Of a DNA stretch of 64,000 bases, positions 60,879 to 64,000 are shown one piece after another (within the stretch, counting starts at the first letter, position 1; each line of letters begins with the position of its first letter). The notes beneath the pieces are model-generated. The model did no database searches. It was not told the DNA's origin and saw only the letters and a program-made list of their open reading frames with translations. The position numbers and the translations under genes are program-made. The stretch is taken from contig NC_089194.1 in assembly GCF_947507565.1 (NCBI RefSeq), positions 1,612,001 through 1,676,000 on the forward strand, given 5' to 3'. The stretch is from Oscarella lobularis (Eukaryota > Porifera > Homoscleromorpha > Homosclerophorida > Oscarellidae).

Positions 60879-62661
60879 CTAACGTTCATCAGGTTCCCCA
60901 ATACCGGACAAATCAACGAGAACTTTAACAAACATGCAATCATCCTTGATAAACGTCCCACCGTCAAGCGTTGCCAGGGAAACAAAGAGGGGACACCCAC
61001 TCGCAGTATTCATCTCTTTGCGCGGTCGCTGAAACGACGACGACGCGGGATCGGGACGAAACGCGTCGGAAACGTGATTTCGCTCAGGCCCTTGATCAAT
61101 CAAAACGAGCGTCACCTTCTGGCGAAAGGGCCACGGTAGAAGCGAATCAAATTCGCCTCTCATCACCGTAAAAAACAGAGACAAGTGCGTTCCCAAGCCC
61201 ATACCGTCGCCATGGAAATAGAGACGCGCGCACATCTTGTAGCCACATGGGGACGTGTAGAAGGGCTGGGAATAAATCGAAGGAACTTTCCCCGATGCCG
61301 CTTCGCGTCGTCGTCGTCTGACGTCAGTGATCTTCCATAGGAGAACGCCTCGCGTGTATTTATTATCGATGAGATCCAGACGAACGCCGTGTTCAGCGAG
61401 GCGGATGTCGTGCGACGCGATGACGCGATCGTGCGCCGGATCTTTGTTCCTTTTCAATTCGGATATCTCTTGCGATTGGGTGGCGACGATTTCTTCAAAT
61501 TTGAGCATTTTTTCGGTGAACATTGTGAAGTGACGCGTCAGATTGTCGATCACGTGACGCGTCTCCTTTTGAAGATTGTCCACGCTCTGGTAACAGGCTT
61601 CGAGAATTTTTGCTTGAACGATTTTCTGATTGGCTTCCATATCGCCACAATGTTCCTCGACGTCATTGATTTTAACGCGAAGCGATTCAATAGCGGCGAT
61701 CATTTTTTCGTCGCCGGTTGGGACTTTAAGTGAGGACAGAGTCATTGTCACTTCGTTCAGACTTTTAGTGATGTGAGCCACGTGCTCTATTAGGGAATCC
61801 TTGTTATGTGCGGAAAGGACTTTGCGTTGTAGCTAAAGGAGGAGAGTCATTTAGGGATCTATCTATCTATCTATAGAGAGTGTACCTCTTGAGTGCATCC
61901 AGGCACCTCACAGGATATGTCTTTATCTGGGCATGATAGTTCTAAGTGCTGAGATAACTAAAGGAGGAAAAGTGTCCTATTATTTCCTATGTGTACTGCT
62001 TATGTGATCTCTTACCTTGTCTTCGGGAATTTCTTCTGAGCAAACGGGGCATTTAACCATAGATAACTGTTTCTAAATCCCTGACTTAATTTCTAATATG
62101 TATTATTCCATGTACGTACCTTTTCATCTTTATGAATAATACTTCTATACTGACACTCGTCTTTCATGTGACGCTGCGACCAAGGCAAAGAAAATTCGAC
62201 TACAAGTCCAACACACTAGATAAGTGACTGACTTTGAGCAGAGCTTGCTTTCCCTGCCAACTGCATCCTTCCTCTTTGCGATTGCAGTAGACCACGAGCT
62301 CGGATATCTCCTTATCGGCAAATACGTCTCTCCAAACCTTCAACTCGGAAATAACGACTCGTTTAGGTGACTCTGCTATCGTGTACCTTCACCTCCCTCA
62401 GTTTCGCTCCGCATTTTGGGCATTCAGGCTCTTCGTCCTTTCTAATCATACATCCGGCTCACGATCTTCGAGGAAGTTTGCTTTTACTTACTTTCGAATC
62501 GCCTTGTAACACGCTTCGCACATTCGTTCGCCGCATGGAATCTGCACGGGCCGAACGAGAAGTAAAACGCACGAGCAGCACAACACCGACGACGGGAGAG
62601 GAACGCGAACGAATTTGCAGTCGCGAATGTCTTCGTCCGCATCCCGCAGTACTTTCGACAT
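60879..62661 (-). CDS. TRAF-family adaptor (RING, TRAF zinc fingers, coiled coil, MATH)
   Basis: Cytoplasmic adaptor and probable E3 ligase linking TNF-receptor or Toll/IL-1-type receptors to NF-kB/JNK signalling (family knowledge). Predicted exons, high to low: 62661-62492, 62441-62387, 62337-62262, 62199-62120, 62066-62016, 61948-61886, 61832-60879; 482 codons, in phase. RING spans exons 1-2 (CCSC, CGERMCEAC, CPKCG). TRAF zinc fingers cover exons 3-6 (VYCNRKEEGC, RHMKDEC, KCPVC, LELSCPDKDISCEVPGC). The last exon holds a coiled coil, then a full MATH domain (GVLLWKI, SQPFYTSPCGYKMCARLY, GDGMGLGTHLSLFF, LLPWPFRQKVTL, FIKDDCMFVKV). The MATH wording is closest to TRAF2/3. The residue usually His in the RING (CGH) is Glu. 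The exon 3 donor (gttggc) is weak, and Met at 62730 is an alternative start. Confidence 0.86.
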
Positions 62662-64000
62662 CCTAATGGCGCAGAGAAGTGTTACGCAACGGCGAAACCG
62701 CCCTCTAGGTCCCGGATTCACTAGATTCAACTGGTTAGGAATTGATTCAGATGCCTGTACAAGTTTATGCAGAGCTTTTTTGAATGATCGATCTGCCGCC
62801 CCGTTTTTTTGAAAAGTAATTCAATTACATAAGGAGCACGCGCATTTCGTCTCAGCCAATAATCGATTTCCGACTTGAGATCATGCATATTCGTTATCGT
62901 ACAGCATGCGTGTTACACGCTAGATACTCAATCGCGCACTTTCTTCAAAGCGATGCGAATTTGGGGAATGCCGACATGTGTCACGTGATATAAAAAATCC
63001 CCCTGCATACAGAACTGGGCATCCTGCCAACACGCGCCAGACAAAGGCTTGGCGAAGAACCTCGTGGTCCCTTTACAGTACTTACTTGATAAAAGGCTTT
63101 TCTGTTGAAAAGAGATCCTACGGAATACACGTAGACCATTCAACTTCCTCTCCACTTTGGTGGTATTTGATCGCTTGCTTACCTTAGGAGTCACTTCACC
63201 TAAGCAGAAATTGCAACGAAATCGTCGTCGAATTGCATGGGAAAAATTGCAGGGAAACCGCGATGGTGACCGTGGCGAAAGATCGAACTAAAACACAATT
63301 ACGACCACAGAGAAAACGGCTGTACCGATTTACGCGTGCCTGAGCAGTGAAATCTGACTCCATTCGCTTTCCAAGAACGTACCAAGGCGATGGAAGAGGA
63401 TTGGTATCGGAGCAAAGCATTGTCCCACCCGAGACCCACGATCATGCAGACACTGTGATGTCATATGAGTGGGGCTAACGCGATGACGTTCGACGATAAA
63501 GCGACCGTCTAAGGTCAAGGGTTTCAATGAGTGTGATCTCATTGGCTGGGCATGAGGTAAGATCTCAGGAAGAAGGATGGGCTTCTCTCTCTCCGCCCTG
63601 TTCGGTTCTCCCAAAAGATGGAAAGGTAGGTACTGGCAACATGCCACGACACCTGTACGAGACAGACTTTGCACGTCTTTTCACGTACTAAAACAAGTGG
63701 TTTGGGCTTAGAAGGCACTTTTATAAGAGTCGTCCTTTGTATCGACCCCCCTACCCGTCGAAACAACCCGCTTCAGACAAAAACAGGAAGTTTGGCTTTT
63801 GTTAAGTGCTTTCGGAGCGTGTCTGCTACCCCATGCCTACCATTAGATTAGTTCCCTGGCTTGAATCCCGAGAAGGGGACCCGGCGAACAAAGTTGCGAC
63901 TTTCTTGTAAGCAACAAACTGTCTTTGCCGCGGTAAACAAACAGACGCTTGTATATTGCACGATTTTGCTTCCTTTCGGCGGAAAGCCTTCATTTACGCT
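62662..64000. other. Upstream of TRAF; nothing assignable
   Basis: Presumed TRAF promoter, then 1.3 kb of mixed-composition sequence. Minus frames at 62928-63194, 63330-63674 and 63539-63766 are 75-114 codons long but show no domain, no consistent splice partners and no repeat. A gene continuing beyond the window cannot be excluded. Confidence 0.3.

Noticed and set aside
63330-63766. Minus ORFs of 75-114 codons near the right edge
   Set aside because: No recognisable domain, two overlapping frames and no splice signals supporting either.

Overview
This window is eukaryotic nuclear DNA from an animal, most likely an early-branching one such as a sponge. Every recognised gene is split by very short GT-AG introns (mostly about 45-70 nt). 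The gene families are animal signalling families: Axl/Tyro3/Mer-like receptor tyrosine kinases, a class I bHLH-PAS factor, a phospholipase C beta and a TRAF adaptor. The sponge reading is an inference from intron size and gene content; no species can be named. I rebuilt splicing by eye from reading-frame phase. The gene identities are firm for six loci, while individual exon edges are predictions.

Layout. 1-10 kb is gene-dense on the + strand: the 3' part of one receptor kinase, a complete kinase-bearing paralogue in tandem, and a bHLH-PAS gene. 10.2-23.4 kb is one phospholipase C beta gene of about 1,142 codons. One of its introns (11680-19671, about 8 kb) is filled with a 41-bp satellite interrupted by blocks of a 49-bp satellite. 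23.7-25.1 kb, minus strand, is an uncharacterised Asp-rich gene with a duplicated exon pair. 25.8-29.4 kb holds hairpin-forming repeats around a GC-rich stretch and a small minus-strand gene ('gene X').

From 29.4 to 59.6 kb the window is mostly satellite. There are two arrays of a 25-bp repeat (29.4-38.5 and 41.9-55.4 kb), with 49-bp, 15/16-bp and 18/9-bp arrays nested around the second. A minus-strand TRAF-geneX cassette is present twice. The right copy (59.8-62.7 kb) is intact. The left copy is broken by satellite and carries a frameshifted, RING-less TRAF pseudogene. 62.7-64 kb shows nothing I can assign.

How the parts relate. The recognised genes are separate signalling components: receptor kinase, G-protein effector, TNF-receptor/innate adaptor and environmental-response transcription factor. 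They do not form one pathway or operon. The most notable structure is the nested satellite system. The 49-bp family has dyad-symmetric ends and, in the PLC intron, TTAA-bounded blocks; satellites of other families lie inside one another in an ordered, near-register way. The window also has an unusual number of inferred GC-AG introns.
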